Of a stretch of DNA of 64,000 nucleotides, positions 39,557 to 48,306 are shown one piece after another (the first letter of the stretch is position 1; each line of letters starts with the position of its first letter). Where the stretch lies: the NCBI RefSeq assembly GCF_000024925.1, contig NC_013521.1, positions 3,720,001-3,784,000 of the forward strand, written 5' to 3'. This DNA is from Sanguibacter keddieii DSM 10542. Its GTDB lineage: Bacteria; Actinomycetota; Actinomycetes; Actinomycetales; Cellulomonadaceae. The notes under the pieces were generated by a model. That model worked only from the letters and a program-made list of their open reading frames with translations. It was not told where the DNA came from and searched no databases. The position numbers and the translations under genes were made by a program.

Positions 39557-40711
39557 ATGCGATCTCGCACCGAGAGGCCGCCGCCACCAGCGCCACGGAC
39601 CCGACTCTTCCGCGCTCTGGCCTTCACCGCGCCGCTCGTCGCGCTCTGGCTCGTGCCTGTGCTCGCACTGGCCGTCGTGGTGCCGCTCGCCACGTCACGG
39701 GAGGCCTCGTCGGTCGAGTCAGAGCTGCCGGTCACGGCGACGGTCGGGTCGCGGGAGGACGACTACCGCCAGACCGTCACCGCCACGTTCCAGGTCACGG
39801 CCCCCCACGACGTCGTCGTCCCGGCGGCCGGGCTCGTCACCGCGGTGCACGCGTCGCCCGGGCAGGTGCTGGCCCCGACCGACGCGGTGGTCTCCGTCGA
39901 CGGCGCGGTGCTGCGCGCTCACGTGGCCGAGGCGCCGCTCTACCGCGAGATCGGCCCGGGCACGTCCGGCGCCGACGTCGAAGGGCTGCGTGACTACCTG
40001 GCAGCCGCAGGGTCGGAGACCACGCTCGGGCGAGGCGCGTCGTACAGCCCGAGCCTGCGGCGCGCGATCACCGCGTACCAGCGCGCCAACGGGTTCCCCG
40101 CGGACGGGGTCTTCCAGCCGTCGTCCGTGGTGTTCGTCCCTGCCGGGTCGCCGTCCGTGCAGTCGGTGCTGACGTCGGTCGGGGAGATGGTGGCCCTCGG
40201 TGACCCGGTGATCGCCGGGCCGGTGCTGCCGCTCTCGCTCACCCTCAGCGCCGAGTCGACGCTCCGGCTCGCCGGCAAGGACGGACCGTTCGCCCTCCTG
40301 CTCTCCGACGAGGAGGTCCCCGTAACCTCCCTGGCGCCGGCCCCCGAGGAGGTCCACGCGCTCCATGCCGCCCTCGTCTCTGCGGCGGAGCGCGGCACGG
40401 TCGACCTGACCACCGACGACACCACGCAGTCCTTCACCGGCCTCGTGCTCCACCTGCCCGACGCACCCGTGCGCGGCACCGTGCCCACCACCGCCGTCTA
40501 CACCACGGCAGCCGGCACGCGGTGCGTGTTCAGCACGGACGAGACGCGCAGCACCGGCGTCGTCACCTCCGCCGATGCGATCCCGCTGACCGACGCGACC
40601 ACGGTCGACGGCGAGATCGGCCTCGCCTCCGTCCCCGCGGACCTGGTCGGCCAGACCGTCGTCCGCAACCCCCGGTCGCTCCCCGGCTCCGTGCTGGACG
40701 ACTGCGCATGA
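39557..40711 (+). CDS. Membrane adaptor with peptidoglycan-binding domain (MacA/HlyD-like)
   Basis: The 384-residue protein has a basic Pro-rich head, one membrane helix (about 20-45) and an exposed part. That part begins with a lipoyl/barrel-like segment (VVVPAAGLVTAVHASPGQVL), as in efflux adaptors. A PG_binding_1-type domain interrupts it (about 135-195; GADVEGLRDYLAA, AITAYQRANGFPADGVF), and then come beta-rich segments. Such fusions accompany MacB-like ABC permeases in Gram-positive bacteria and may fix the transporter to the wall. ATG 39557 has GAAGG upstream. The stop overlaps the start of the ABC ATPase gene (ATGA), so the products are coupled. Confidence 0.87.
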   Translation: MRSRTERPPPPAPRTRLFRALAFTAPLVALWLVPVLALAVVVPLATSREASSVESELPVTATVGSREDDYRQTVTATFQVTAPHDVVVPAAGLVTAVHASPGQVLAPTDAVVSVDGAVLRAHVAEAPLYREIGPGTSGADVEGLRDYLAAAGSETTLGRGASYSPSLRRAITAYQRANGFPADGVFQPSSVVFVPAGSPSVQSVLTSVGEMVALGDPVIAGPVLPLSLTLSAESTLRLAGKDGPFALLLSDEEVPVTSLAPAPEEVHALHAALVSAAERGTVDLTTDDTTQSFTGLVLHLPDAPVRGTVPTTAVYTTAAGTRCVFSTDETRSTGVVTSADAIPLTDATTVDGEIGLASVPADLVGQTVVRNPRSLPGSVLDDCA

Positions 40712-41352
40712 GACAGCTGGAGGTGCGTTTCGACTCGGTGTCCTTCGCCTTCGGGGACCGCGTGGTCCTCGACGGCTTCTCGGCGGTCCTGCACCCCGGT
40801 CAGGTCGGCGCGCTCGTCGGCCCGTCGGGCAGCGGCAAGTCCACCCTGCTCAACGCCGTCAGCGGGTTCGTCGCCCCGAGCGCAGGGGCCGTCTCGCTGC
40901 GCCGGGTCGACGACGGGACCGTCACCGGTCCCAGCCCAGAGCTCGTCGCGTGGGTCCCTCAGGGGGCGAACTGCCTCGGTGCGCGCAGCGCGCTCGACAA
41001 CGTCATGCTCGGACCGCTGGGCGACGGGCAGCCTCTCCCCGCGGCTCGCCGCACCGCGCACGACGCCCTCGACCGGGTCGGCCTCGCCGACCGTGCGTCG
41101 TCGCTGGCGCGCACGCTCTCCGGCGGGGAGCTGCAGCGCGTGAGCCTCGCACGGGCCCTCGCGTCGTCGAAGCCGATCATCCTCGCGGACGAGCCCACCT
41201 CGAGCCTCGACGCGGCCAGCACCGAGGTCGTCGCCGCACTCCTCCACTCGCTGAGCGTCGACGCGACCGTGGTGGTCGCCACGCACGACCCGCTCCTCAT
41301 CGCTGCCGCGAGCTACGCCGTCGACATCCGGAGGCGCAGCCGTGCAGCATGA
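40708..41352 (+). CDS. ABC transporter ATP-binding protein (MacB/LolD-like)
   Basis: The 214-residue ATPase has Walker A GPSGSGKST (38-46), a Q-loop in VPQGAN (about 83), signature LSGGE (137-141), Walker B IILADE (157-162), the D-loop SSLD and switch His193 in ATHD. Length and sequence fit the MacB/LolD subfamily, which works mechanically with FtsX-like permeases and not as a conventional channel. It overlaps the adaptor gene by four bases and the permease gene by 11 bases. All catalytic motifs are intact. Confidence 0.94.
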   Translation: MRQLEVRFDSVSFAFGDRVVLDGFSAVLHPGQVGALVGPSGSGKSTLLNAVSGFVAPSAGAVSLRRVDDGTVTGPSPELVAWVPQGANCLGARSALDNVMLGPLGDGQPLPAARRTAHDALDRVGLADRASSLARTLSGGELQRVSLARALASSKPIILADEPTSSLDAASTEVVAALLHSLSVDATVVVATHDPLLIAAASYAVDIRRRSRAA

Positions 41353-42388
41353 CCGGTGGTCGCTGACCATGCTGGTCCGCGAGGCGGTGAAGAACGTCCT
41401 CTCTCCGGCCGCCAGGATGTTCCCGGTGCTCGCGGTGGCGGTCCTCCTCGGCGCCGGGCAGACCGCCCTCGTAGTGCACCAGGCTGACGCGCTCGGTTCC
41501 ACCCTCGACGACCTCGGCCTCGCCGGACGCAACGTCGTGGTGCTCACGCCGCCCGCGTCGGATGCCGTCAGCACCGTGAGCCGCACCTCCTGCGACGGGC
41601 TGACCCGGTACGACCAGGTGCAGGCCGCAGGTCTGGTCGGACGCGCCGAGCGGACCGACCTTGTCGAGCTCGGCTCGTTCGTACCGCTCCAGCCGGTCAG
41701 CGACACGCTCCTGCCTCTGCTCACCACGCACGACGCCGTGGTCGGCGCGGCGCTCTGGCCCGACGCCGACGCCGACGAGTCGATCGTGCTCGTCACCGCG
41801 AGCGGGCAGGTGCTCCAGGCGGCGCTAGGTCCACCGGTACCCGCAGGGATCTCCACTGGGGCCGCACTCGGCGTCCCACTCGACCCCACGACGACCACGG
41901 GCGACCACTGCGTCGTGGTGCTCGACCCCTACCTGCCGGTCCAGGAGTCCCGGCAGGTAGTGCTGTCCGAGCTGCAGCTCGTCGGCGAGCCCTTGGTCGC
42001 GACGTCGCCGTACAGCGAGACCGTCGACGTCGTCGCACGACACCTGGCCCGCACCGAGAGGTTCCTCCCCGGTGCGGTCGCCGTCCTCGCAGGTTTCACC
42101 GCACTGGCCCTGAGCAGGCTCCGGTCGAGCGAGCTCGCGGCGTACCGGCTCTCCGGGACGTCTCGGCGGTCCCTCGCGACGATGCTGCTGCTGGAGCAGA
42201 TGATCGTCGCAGGCTTCTTCGTCACGTCGGGCACCACCGCAGCACTCGTCCTCGGGACGCACCTGCGCGACCCCGCCGTCCCGGTCCTCTGGGCGGTCGT
42301 CGGCGGTCTGGCCTGGGTGGTCTGCGCCGGGACCGCTGCCTCCGCAGCCGTGCTCCGCCGGGCCTCGGACCTCGCCAAAGACCGGTGA
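41342..42388 (+). CDS. FtsX/MacB-like ABC permease
   Basis: The 348-residue protein has one membrane helix near the N-terminus (about 26-44), an exposed domain of about 190 residues with two Cys, and three helices at the C-terminus (about 240-345). This is the MacB/FtsX topology. GTG 41342 overlaps the ATPase gene by 11 bases and has GGAGG upstream. Together with the adaptor and ATPase it should form a transporter that uses ATP for periplasm-side or wall-side work, such as release of the nearby secreted peptide or removal of a toxic one. Direction and substrate are inferred. Confidence 0.88.
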   Translation: MQHDRWSLTMLVREAVKNVLSPAARMFPVLAVAVLLGAGQTALVVHQADALGSTLDDLGLAGRNVVVLTPPASDAVSTVSRTSCDGLTRYDQVQAAGLVGRAERTDLVELGSFVPLQPVSDTLLPLLTTHDAVVGAALWPDADADESIVLVTASGQVLQAALGPPVPAGISTGAALGVPLDPTTTTGDHCVVVLDPYLPVQESRQVVLSELQLVGEPLVATSPYSETVDVVARHLARTERFLPGAVAVLAGFTALALSRLRSSELAAYRLSGTSRRSLATMLLLEQMIVAGFFVTSGTTAALVLGTHLRDPAVPVLWAVVGGLAWVVCAGTAASAAVLRRASDLAKDR

Positions 42389-42619
42389 GGCCCACCCCAG
42401 GCGCAGCGGCGGTGCCGCGCCCGGTGTCCACGAGGCCACCCGCGTCGAGATCCCGCCACCCGGGCCGACGTGACGATCGCCTCACCCGTCCGGTGCACGG
42501 TTCTGCTCCTCGCGCCGATATCGTCTCGCGTCGTTACAGTGAAGATCACCCAGAGGTCCTGTGGCCGCGACGCCTGCGCCGCCGACCGCCGTGACCACGA
42601 ACGCACAGCGGAGGCAGCG

Positions 42620-44113
42620 ATGACCACGTCGTCGGCAGGACAGTCAGGCAAGGCGGGTGACGGGGGCCAGGCTCCTCCGGACAGCCCAGAGACGAAGGCC
42701 GCGCACCGCAAGGCGATCACCCTCGCCGTGTCGGCGGCGGTCGGCGGGTTCCTCTTCGGCTTCGACAGCTCGGTGATCAACGGCGCCGTCGACGCCATCG
42801 AGAAGGACTTCGAGCTCAGCTCGACGCTCGTCGGCTTCTCCGTGGCGGTGGCCCTCCTCGGCTGTGCGCTCGGCGCCTGGTACGCCGGTCGTCTGGCGGA
42901 CCGTTGGGGACGGCCGCGCGTCATGCTCGTCGGCGCGATCATGTTCCTCGTGTCGGCGGTGGGCTGCGGCTTCGCCTTCGCCGTGTGGGACCTCATCCTC
43001 TGGCGTGTGGTCGGCGGCATCGGCATCGGCATCGCGTCGGTGGTGACACCGGCGTACATCGCGGAGATCTCCCCGACCGCGATCCGCGGCCGTCTCGCGT
43101 CGCTCCAGCAGCTCGCCATCACCATCGGCATCTTCGCCGCGCTGCTCTCGGACCAGCTGTTCGCCGAGACGGCCGGCCCGGTCGCAGACGGCGCCCCGAT
43201 CGCCATGGGCGCGAGCCTCTTCGGCCTCGACGCGTGGCGCTGGATGTTCCTCATCGCGGTGGTCCCCGCCGGCATCTACGCGTGGGTGGCGCTGACCGTC
43301 CCCGAGTCGCCGCGCTACCTCGTGGGCAAGGGCAAGATCGACGAGGCCCGCGCCGTGCTGCGCTCGGTCCTCGGGCCGGTCGACCTCGACGCGAAGGTCG
43401 ACGCCATCGAGGCGTCGGTCACCCGGGACGCCAAGCTGGAGAAGCAGGCGTCGCTCAAGGGCCCACGCTTCGGCCTGCTGCCGATCGTGTGGGTCGGCAT
43501 CCTGCTGTCGGTGTTCCAGCAGCTGGTCGGCATCAACGTGATCTTCTACTACTCCACGACGCTGTGGCGCTCGGTCGGCTTCGACGACTCGCAGTCCTTC
43601 ACCGTCTCGACCATCACCGCCGTGACGAACGTGGTGGTGACCTTCGTCGCCATCGCGCTCGTCGACAAGATCGGCCGCAAGCCGCTGCTGCTCGCCGGGT
43701 CTGCCGGGATGACGGTGTCGCTGGTGATGATGGCGATCGCCTTCACGCAGTCGACCGGTTCCGGTGACGACGTCACGCTCGCCGGCTCCTGGGGCACCAT
43801 CGCCCTCGTCGCGGCGAACGTGTTCGTCGTGTCCTTCGGGGCGTCGTGGGGCCCCGTGGTGTGGGTGCTGCTCGGCGAGATGTTCCCCAACCGCATCCGC
43901 GCCTCGGCCCTCGCGATCGCCGCGGCAGCCCAGTGGCTCGCGAACTTCGCGATCACCGTGAGCTTCCCGCCGCTGTCCGAGAACCTCGGCCTGCCCTTCA
44001 CCTACGGCATGTACGGCACCTTCGCCCTGCTGTCCTTCGTGTTCGTGCTCGCCAAGGTCAAGGAGACCCGCAACCGCGACCTCGAGGACATGGAGGACGA
44101 CGTCAAGGTCTGA
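42620..44113 (+). CDS. Sugar porter family MFS transporter
   Basis: The 497-residue protein has about twelve membrane helices and the sugar-porter motifs: GGFLFGFDSSVING in helix 1, GRLADRWGRPR, PESPRYLVGKGK before the central loop, QQLVGINVIFYYS in helix 7, DKIGRKPLL, and the end motif KETRNRDLEDME. It should import a hexose, pentose or polyol with protons. ATG 42620 is preceded by GGAGG. No sugar-metabolism gene is adjacent, so the substrate is open. A perfect-stem terminator follows. Confidence 0.93.
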   Translation: MTTSSAGQSGKAGDGGQAPPDSPETKAAHRKAITLAVSAAVGGFLFGFDSSVINGAVDAIEKDFELSSTLVGFSVAVALLGCALGAWYAGRLADRWGRPRVMLVGAIMFLVSAVGCGFAFAVWDLILWRVVGGIGIGIASVVTPAYIAEISPTAIRGRLASLQQLAITIGIFAALLSDQLFAETAGPVADGAPIAMGASLFGLDAWRWMFLIAVVPAGIYAWVALTVPESPRYLVGKGKIDEARAVLRSVLGPVDLDAKVDAIEASVTRDAKLEKQASLKGPRFGLLPIVWVGILLSVFQQLVGINVIFYYSTTLWRSVGFDDSQSFTVSTITAVTNVVVTFVAIALVDKIGRKPLLLAGSAGMTVSLVMMAIAFTQSTGSGDDVTLAGSWGTIALVAANVFVVSFGASWGPVVWVLLGEMFPNRIRASALAIAAAAQWLANFAITVSFPPLSENLGLPFTYGMYGTFALLSFVFVLAKVKETRNRDLEDMEDDVKV

Positions 44114-44130
44114 CGCCTCCGGCACCGCTG

Positions 44131-44175
44131 ACGACGCGAGGCCCGCCCCCTCACCGGGGACGGGCCTCGCGTCGT
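44131..44175. terminator. 20-position hairpin between convergent genes
   Basis: ACGACGCGAGGCCCGCCCCC pairs with GGGGACGGGCCTCGCGTCGT with one mismatch around a five-base loop, 17 bases after the sugar-porter stop. It also lies downstream of the convergent 44235-45515 gene. No T-tract. Confidence 0.8.
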
Positions 44176-44234
44176 CTGCTGTACGGGCTCCCGGCAGGCC
44201 CCGGGTCAGGGGCGGTGTCGTGGTGCCGGTCTCG

Positions 44235-45515
44235 TCAACGGACCACGGCCAGGGGGTTCGCGCCGAGCGCGGCGATGATCGCCCACGCGGTGCTCCCGGT
44301 GTGCAGCGACGAGTACACGAGGTCGCCGAACCCGGAGTCGAGGTTGTCCGACGACGCCGACGGGACGCCCATGCCGTCGGCGTACGGACCCGAGGCCTGC
44401 GCGAGCCACACGGAGTCGAGGAGCGCCGCGGCCTGCGCGGCCTCGCCGTGGGCGTCACCGGTCTCGGTCGAGCGGACGGTGAGCGCCGCGGCGAGGTGCG
44501 CCGTGCCCTCGAGCCACACCTTGTCGGTGCTCGCCACGTGGCAGACCGTCACGCCGTGCACGTCGCCGTCGTGCGCGGCGAGGTGCTCGGCGGCCCAGTC
44601 GAGGGACCCGGCGTAGGCGGGGTCGCGCAGCGCGAGGTACGTCCAGCTCTGCGCGTCCTCGGCGATGGGGTGCACGTTGGGGGTCACGCCGTCGTCGACC
44701 GTGCCGACGAGGAAGTACCCGCCCTCGGGCACCCACAGCGACTCGACGAAGGCGCGCGCGTCGGCGGCACGGTCGGCCCACTCCGCGTCGGCGGTGACCC
44801 GTGCGAGCTCGCTGAAGAACGTGTAGCAGTCGGTGTTGTGCTCGGTCGAGCGCCAGGTGAGCACGCGGCCGTCCTCGCCGCGCCCGCCGGAGAAGGCGGG
44901 CAGGCCGCGGTCGTCGTAGGTGGTCGACACGACGGTCCGGGCGAGCCGGAGGGCTGCCACGAGGAACCTGTCGTCGTCGACGGCGGAGTGCAGCGCGAGC
45001 AGCGCGATGCCGACCCAGGCCTGGTTCCCGGTGGTCGCGGCGTGCGAGGCGATCCGGGGCAGCCCGGCGTCGTCGACGGACAGGCTCGCCATGTAGGAGT
45101 TGCGGAACAGCCCGTCGAGCTCGGCGTCACCCTCCTGGAGCGTCACGAGGACGTCGCCGACGGTCGTGGCGCGCTCGACGTCTGCCGCGGAGCCGCGGGC
45201 GAGGTAGGCCAGGACCACCAGGGCGCAGTCGTAGGAGAACGCGACGTCGAAGCCGATGGATCCGAGGTACCCGCGGGAGTAGCTGCGCGGCAGCGCGCGG
45301 CTCGCCGGCGGTGCGGGCGTGCCGGGCAGGACGGGCTCGGCGAGCGGGACGAGGGCGTCGAGGAACGCGAAGGCCGCGTCGACGCCCGGGGCGGACGGCG
45401 CGACGAGCGGGGCGTCAGCCACGGCGGACTCGGTCCTCAACCCGTGGGCGACGAAGGGTGCTGCGGCGGCGAGCGCAGCGAACTGGAGCACCGTCCGTCG
45501 TTCGATCCGTGCCAT
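44235..45515 (-). CDS. Exported alpha-helical barrel protein, glycosidase-like
   Basis: The 426-residue protein starts with a twin-arginine-like signal (RR at 6-7 in ERRTVLQF, then an Ala-rich core), so export by Tat is likely. The body reads as repeated helical hairpins: YDCALVVLAYLARG, GNQAWVGIALLALHSA, WSTEHN-like NTDCYTFFSELARV and SWTYLALRDP. These resemble the (alpha/alpha)6 barrels of glycoside hydrolases and polysaccharide-acting enzymes. Asp and Glu residues in such helices could be catalytic, but no family-specific site was identified. It converges on the sugar porter, and a link through a shared carbohydrate is possible. Function uncertain. Confidence 0.82.
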   Translation of the reverse strand: MARIERRTVLQFAALAAAAPFVAHGLRTESAVADAPLVAPSAPGVDAAFAFLDALVPLAEPVLPGTPAPPASRALPRSYSRGYLGSIGFDVAFSYDCALVVLAYLARGSAADVERATTVGDVLVTLQEGDAELDGLFRNSYMASLSVDDAGLPRIASHAATTGNQAWVGIALLALHSAVDDDRFLVAALRLARTVVSTTYDDRGLPAFSGGRGEDGRVLTWRSTEHNTDCYTFFSELARVTADAEWADRAADARAFVESLWVPEGGYFLVGTVDDGVTPNVHPIAEDAQSWTYLALRDPAYAGSLDWAAEHLAAHDGDVHGVTVCHVASTDKVWLEGTAHLAAALTVRSTETGDAHGEAAQAAALLDSVWLAQASGPYADGMGVPSASSDNLDSGFGDLVYSSLHTGSTAWAIIAALGANPLAVVR

Positions 45516-45797
45516 GTGCGTCTCCTGTGGTGCGCGGGCGGCGAGGTCGTCGTCCGCCCGCTCCTGCGGCTGTGGTGTGCATCAGTGACCTATCGGCCGA
45601 CGTGGGCGTGGCATGAGCGCCGCGGGCCTGTCGGAGCGGGTGGAAACCTGCGTCGCCGTGCCGGGGCTGCCGACGACCTCGCAGGTCAGGGGCGAGCAGA
45701 AAGGTACCCCGGGCGGGCGCACGACGCGCGTCGAGATGCTGCCTCCCCGGGTGTCGGCATCGGTGCGCGAGGTCACAGCAAGACCTCGCGGAAACTA
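45516..45797. other. Intergenic region between the Tat-exported protein and the marR operon
   Basis: An 8-bp inverted repeat, GCGGGCGG (45534-45541) and CCGCCCGC (45554-45561), sits in the leader of the minus-strand gene about 20-45 bases upstream of its start and could affect its mRNA. No promoter was identified with confidence. A plus-strand frame from 45613 joins the marR frame but does not look like protein. Confidence 0.35.
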
Positions 45798-45826
45798 CTT
45801 GCATTCTGCAAGCAACAACTTAGGAT
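45798..45826 (+). promoter_or_regulatory. marR operon promoter with palindromic operator
   Basis: CTTGCATTCTGCAAG (45798-45812) is a perfect inverted repeat (6-bp arms, TTC centre). It overlaps a -35-like TTGCAT (45799-45804), and TAGGAT (45821-45826) is a good -10 after 16 bases. The MarR start is at 45850 behind GGAGAAG. This is the expected place for autorepression by the MarR protein. Confidence 0.65.
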
Positions 45827-45849
45827 GGAGGAGTTGCAGAGGAGAAGAC

Positions 45850-46344
45850 ATGATCGACAGCCACGCGGTGCAGGACATGCTCCGTGCGCTCGACGAGTTC
45901 GGACGGGCCCAGCGTGAGATCGGCGCCCGCCTCGCCCGCTCGATGGACCTGCCCCGGGCAGGCATCGGCATCCTGCGCTACCTGTACGCGACGGCCGAGC
46001 CGGTCTCCGTCGGCTGCGCCGCGCAGCACCTGCGGGTCGACCTCTCGGTCGCCAGCCGTCAGGTCAGCGCGCTGGTCGACGCGGGCCTCGTGCGCCGCAC
46101 GGTCGACGACGGCGACCGCCGCTCGCGCTCGATCGAGCTGACCGAGACCGGCCACGCGCGCGTCGACGAGCTCAAGGACCACGTCACCGCGCTCATGACC
46201 GACATGTTCTCCGACTGGGACCCCCACGAGCTGTCCGCCGCGACGGACCACATGGCGGCGCTCGCCCGCACGATCGCCGACCACCAGGACGAGACGCCTG
46301 CCCCGACGCAGGGCGGCTCGCCGCACGACCTACAGACTGTTTGA
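45850..46344 (+). CDS. MarR family transcriptional regulator
   Basis: The 164-residue protein has a helical dimerisation head and a winged helix-turn-helix (about 35-105; PVSVGCAAQHLRVDLSVASR, then RRTVDDGDRRSRSIELTETG as the wing). MarR proteins bind palindromes and release them when a drug or phenolic ligand binds. ATG 45850 follows GAGGAGAAG; in-frame codons upstream to 45613 would run through the promoter and are rejected. The exporter gene starts 15 bp after its stop, so it is likely the local repressor of that operon. Confidence 0.92.
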   Translation: MIDSHAVQDMLRALDEFGRAQREIGARLARSMDLPRAGIGILRYLYATAEPVSVGCAAQHLRVDLSVASRQVSALVDAGLVRRTVDDGDRRSRSIELTETGHARVDELKDHVTALMTDMFSDWDPHELSAATDHMAALARTIADHQDETPAPTQGGSPHDLQTV

Positions 46345-46359
46345 CGTAAAGGAACCCTC

Positions 46360-48087
46360 ATGAGCAAGACCACCGAGACCGGCAGCGCGCCGGTCACCAC
46401 CGGGGACGAGCACGTCCCTGGTGAACCCCAGCAGATGTCGCACCGCCAGGTGCTCGAGGCCCTCTCCGGGATCCTCCTCGGCATGTTCGTGTCGATCCTC
46501 GCCACCTCCGTGGTGTCGTCGTCGCTGCCCGTCATCCTCGCGGACCTCCAGGGCACGCAGACCGCCTTCACCTGGGTGGTCACCGCGACGCTGCTCACCA
46601 CCACCATCAGCACCCCGATCTGGGGCAAGCTCGCCGACCTGGTGAACCGCAAGACGCTCATCCAGATCGCCCTCGTCATCACCGTGATCTCGGCCGCCCT
46701 CGCCGGCGCCTCGCAGAGCTCGGGCACGCTCATCCTCTTCCGCGCCTTCCAGGGCATCGGCGCCGGTGGCCTCACCGCCCTCGCCACCGTGCTCATCGCC
46801 GACATCATCTCCCCGCGCGAGCGCGGCAAGTACATGGGCCTCATGGGCGCCATCATGGCCGTCGGCATGGTCGGCGGACCGCTCCTCGGCGGTGCGCTCA
46901 CGGACAGCGTCGGGTGGCGCTGGAACTTCTTCGTCGGGATCCCCTTCGCGATCGCCGCGATCATCACGCTGCAGCGCACCCTCAAGCTCCCGCCGATGCC
47001 CAAGGTCCGCGTCCGCCTCGACTACTGGGGCGCGTTCCTGCTCTCCGTCGGCATCTCTGGGCTGCTGCTCTGGGTGACCTTCGCGGGCGACCAGTTCGCG
47101 TGGGGTTCCTGGCAGTCGGTCGCGATGGCCCTCGGCTCGGTCCTCGTGCTCGTCCTCGCCGTCTGGGTCGAGAGCCGCGTCGAGGCCCCGATCATCCCGC
47201 TCAGCCTCTTCCGCAACCGCACGGTCGTGCTCGCCGTCATCGGCAGCGCCGCGGTCGGCATCGCGCTCTTCGGCACCTCGGTGTTCCTCAGCCAGTACAT
47301 GCAGGTGGCCCGCGGCAAGTCCGCGACCGTCTCCGGCCTGCTGACCATCCCGATGATCGCCGGGCAGTTCATCGCCTCGACCGGCATCGGGACGCTCATC
47401 ACCCGCACCGGGCGCTACAAGCGCTTCATGCTGGTCGGCGCGGTCTCGCTCACGGTGGGTCTCGCTCTGATGGGCACCATCGACTACCACACCAACATGG
47501 CGCTCATCGGGGTCTACCTGTTCGTCGTCGGTGTCGGTATGGGCATGCTCATGCAGAACCTCGTGCTCGCCGCGCAGAACACCCTCTCCCCGCAGGAGAT
47601 GGGCACCGGGACCGCGACCATCGCGTTCTTCCGGACGCTCGGCGGTGCCATGGGTGTCGCGGTGCTCGGCGCCATCCTCGGCTCGCGCATCACGACCGAC
47701 GTCACCGCCGGCCTCAAGAGCCTGGGCGTCGAGGGCGGTGGGCTGAGCGGAGGGACCATCCCCGACGTGAGCACCCTGCCGGCACCGGTCCGTGACGTCG
47801 TCGAGAAGGCCTACGGCGCCGGAGTCGCCGAGATCTTCCTCATCGCCGCCCCGCTCGCGCTCATCGCGCTCATCGCGGTGATCCTGCTCAAGGAGATCCC
47901 GCTCGGCACCAAGTCCGGTGTCCAGCAGCGCCTCGAGGAGATGGGCCACGACGCCGCCGACACGGCAGGTGCCGTGCGCAGCGACGAGGACATCACGGCC
48001 GACGAGGCCGAGGTGCGCTCCGGTGAGACCGCCGCTGACGAGGCCGCCCGCGAGGACGCCACGGCGAGCCGAGGCCCGAAGGGCTGA
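46360..48087 (+). CDS. DHA2-family MFS drug exporter (EmrB/QacA type)
   Basis: The 575-residue protein has about fourteen membrane helices with the DHA2 motifs: ATSVVSSSLPVI in helix 1, GKLADLVNRKTL in the first loop, and the motif C-like GMVGGPLLGG in helix 5. The C-terminal tail of about 70 residues is highly acidic and Ala-rich, perhaps disordered. It should export drugs or toxic compounds against protons. It is the second gene of the marR operon, so it is probably induced by the ligand of that regulator. A 19-bp perfect hairpin ends the unit. Confidence 0.93.
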   Translation: MSKTTETGSAPVTTGDEHVPGEPQQMSHRQVLEALSGILLGMFVSILATSVVSSSLPVILADLQGTQTAFTWVVTATLLTTTISTPIWGKLADLVNRKTLIQIALVITVISAALAGASQSSGTLILFRAFQGIGAGGLTALATVLIADIISPRERGKYMGLMGAIMAVGMVGGPLLGGALTDSVGWRWNFFVGIPFAIAAIITLQRTLKLPPMPKVRVRLDYWGAFLLSVGISGLLLWVTFAGDQFAWGSWQSVAMALGSVLVLVLAVWVESRVEAPIIPLSLFRNRTVVLAVIGSAAVGIALFGTSVFLSQYMQVARGKSATVSGLLTIPMIAGQFIASTGIGTLITRTGRYKRFMLVGAVSLTVGLALMGTIDYHTNMALIGVYLFVVGVGMGMLMQNLVLAAQNTLSPQEMGTGTATIAFFRTLGGAMGVAVLGAILGSRITTDVTAGLKSLGVEGGGLSGGTIPDVSTLPAPVRDVVEKAYGAGVAEIFLIAAPLALIALIAVILLKEIPLGTKSGVQQRLEEMGHDAADTAGAVRSDEDITADEAEVRSGETAADEAAREDATASRGPKG

Positions 48088-48133
48088 CGCACCGCAGCAG
48101 AGCACCACACAGCTCAGCACAGCAGCACCTCGA

Positions 48134-48176
48134 GCAGACGAGGCCCGGACCGACACACGGTCCGGGCCTCGTCTGC
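48134..48176 (+). terminator. Perfect 19-bp hairpin after the DHA2 exporter
   Basis: GCAGACGAGGCCCGGACCG is exactly complementary to CGGTCCGGGCCTCGTCTGC with an ACACA loop. It is the longest perfect stem seen in the window. No T-tract follows. Confidence 0.88.
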
Positions 48177-48306
48177 GTCGCGGCGGCCCACTCGGCGGCA
48201 CTCTGCGGACGCGGAGGCGACCGGGCGCCAGGGTCGTTCGTGAGAGGCTCCTGAAAGAAGTCTGGACGTCCGTGTCACACCGGCGCGGGTCCGGACACTG
48301 ACCGGG

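Noticed and set aside
45613-45849. N-terminal extension of MarR to 45613
   Set aside because: It would translate through the operator and promoter, and the sequence is unlike MarR proteins; GGAGAAG supports ATG 45850.
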